Of a DNA stretch of 16,060 nucleotides, positions 15,199 through 16,060 are shown piece after piece. The notes beneath the pieces were generated by a model, which saw only the letters and a program-made list of their open reading frames with translations, was not told where the DNA came from and made no database searches. The stretch's first letter is position 1; each line of letters begins with the position of its first letter. The stretch spans positions 1 through 16,060 of the forward strand of contig DIUF01000093.1 in assembly GCA_002422285.1 (NCBI GenBank), written 5' to 3'. A program made the translations under genes and the position numbers. This stretch comes from Flavobacteriales bacterium UBA6165. Its GTDB lineage: Bacteria > Bacteroidota > Bacteroidia > Flavobacteriales_D > Crocinitomicaceae.

Positions 15199-16060
15199 TC
15201 AATTCATTGAGCTTAACACTGTATGCACCCACTTGGATTTTGATGCGTTTGAATTCGTTTTCCAGATAATCGATTACTATAGATGCTTTTTCGCGATCGA
15301 GATATTCACCAGCATAATGAATCAATTCCTTCTTGAGCGCAAGCAAAACAGCTGCCGTTCGATACACGCTCAATGCTTCGTTTGGGGTGATTTTACCTTG
15401 AGAAATAAGCTTTGCTAAATAGACTGACTCGGGCGTGAAATTGGTACGCACTGGGTCGGTGGAAGCAACAACTTCTATTGTGATTCCATTTTTTAGGTCG
15501 ATGGAAAGTTCAGTTCTTCTGAGCGATTTGAAGACCATGCTTTCAGCAGCAATTTGGCGTTGCTCGGGGGAATCACCTGGATAGGAAGACAATTCAACTG
15601 CTTCAATGTCTTTACCCAAATTATCCATTTCAATTTTACCTATGCCTAATCCGTGAGCCTGAACATCGATTTTCAATTTGCGAGTAATAGCATCTAAAAC
15701 CTCCACAACAACAACCGAATCTTCAGGCATAAAAATCGGCATATTCAAATCGAAAGAATTAGACGCAAACCAATCCACGCGACCCAACTTAAAAGCTTTG
15801 TCAAAATCTGGTAACATATCAGAGACCGACATGTGCAACATCACCTCATCCACATCATTTTTAACAGCTGAAAAAGGTATGGCCAGCAAGCGCACTTCGA
15901 CATGTTCCTTCTCCAATGAGGGTGGAAAGCGAAAATCTTGTGTGCGGATATCAAAAGTGGCTCCATCTTCAAAAATAAAAAAACCATCTTTCATGGACCA
16001 TGGCACCCAATTGTTGCCAATCAAACGTTTAAGTTTACTCAATCTGGCTTCATATTCATC
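15191..16060 (-). CDS. Hypothetical protein, 5' end outside the window
   Basis: I do not recognise this protein. The minus-strand frame is open to the window edge (about 289 codons visible) and reads DEYEARLSK upstream of a TTG at 16042, so the TTG is probably internal and the true start lies beyond the edge. The visible part has no signal peptide or membrane segment. About 200 residues look beta-rich (short alternating strands such as EDSVVVVEVLDAITRKLKID and RTELSIDLKNGITIEVVAS). A helical C-terminal part follows (NEALSVYRTAAVLLALKKEL, then EYLDREKASIVIDYLENEFK). It ends at a terminator-like hairpin and converges on the secreted-protein gene across the REP-bearing element. Codon use looks like that of its neighbours, so I believe it is a real gene. 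No function is assigned. Confidence 0.75.
   Translation of the reverse strand, partial: DEYEARLSKLKRLIGNNWVPWSMKDGFFIFEDGATFDIRTQDFRFPPSLEKEHVEVRLLAIPFSAVKNDVDEVMLHMSVSDMLPDFDKAFKLGRVDWFASNSFDLNMPIFMPEDSVVVVEVLDAITRKLKIDVQAHGLGIGKIEMDNLGKDIEAVELSSYPGDSPEQRQIAAESMVFKSLRRTELSIDLKNGITIEVVASTDPVRTNFTPESVYLAKLISQGKITPNEALSVYRTAAVLLALKKELIHYAGEYLDREKASIVIDYLENEFKRIKIQVGAYSVKLNELKL

Overview
This window looks like part of a Bacteroidota chromosome (Flavobacteriales or a close relative; the order is a guess). The evidence is the AT-leaning sequence, the absence of Shine-Dalgarno sequences before the starts, TAnnTTTG-type -7 promoter elements upstream of several genes, multi-parvulin SurA/PpiC proteins, and a secreted protein with a carboxypeptidase-regulatory-like domain. 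Most of the window is conserved housekeeping DNA. One intergenic stretch holds an unusual, highly structured repeat element.

Plus strand, 1-7089: the 3' part of purH (last steps of IMP synthesis) is followed, after a short gap with a promoter-like element, by a compact elongasome operon: mreB, mreC, mreD, mrdA (PBP2) and rodA. From mreC onward the genes overlap by 4 to 11 bases. Together they encode the actin-like filament, its membrane links, and the transpeptidase/glycosyltransferase pair that builds lateral-wall peptidoglycan.

Minus strand, 13914-7309: guaB (IMP dehydrogenase, which uses the IMP that PurH makes) is followed closely by three envelope-folding factors: a 648-residue periplasmic protein with two parvulin domains, a 277-residue lipoprotein with a worn-down SurA-like fold, and a 451-residue SurA homologue. 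A MoxR-type AAA+ ATPase comes last. It converges on rodA across a 219-bp gap that contains a 14-bp perfect palindrome.

Right end: a 188-bp divergent promoter region separates guaB from a small secreted protein (14103-14753). Downstream is a gene-free stretch (14754-15190) carrying a 399-bp element. It has a 15-bp terminal inverted repeat, two REP-like hairpin units with GTAG heads in inverted orientation, and a central hairpin with a perfect 23-bp stem. This is the most unusual part of the window. It ends against a terminator-like hairpin for a partial, unrecognised minus-strand gene that runs off the right edge.
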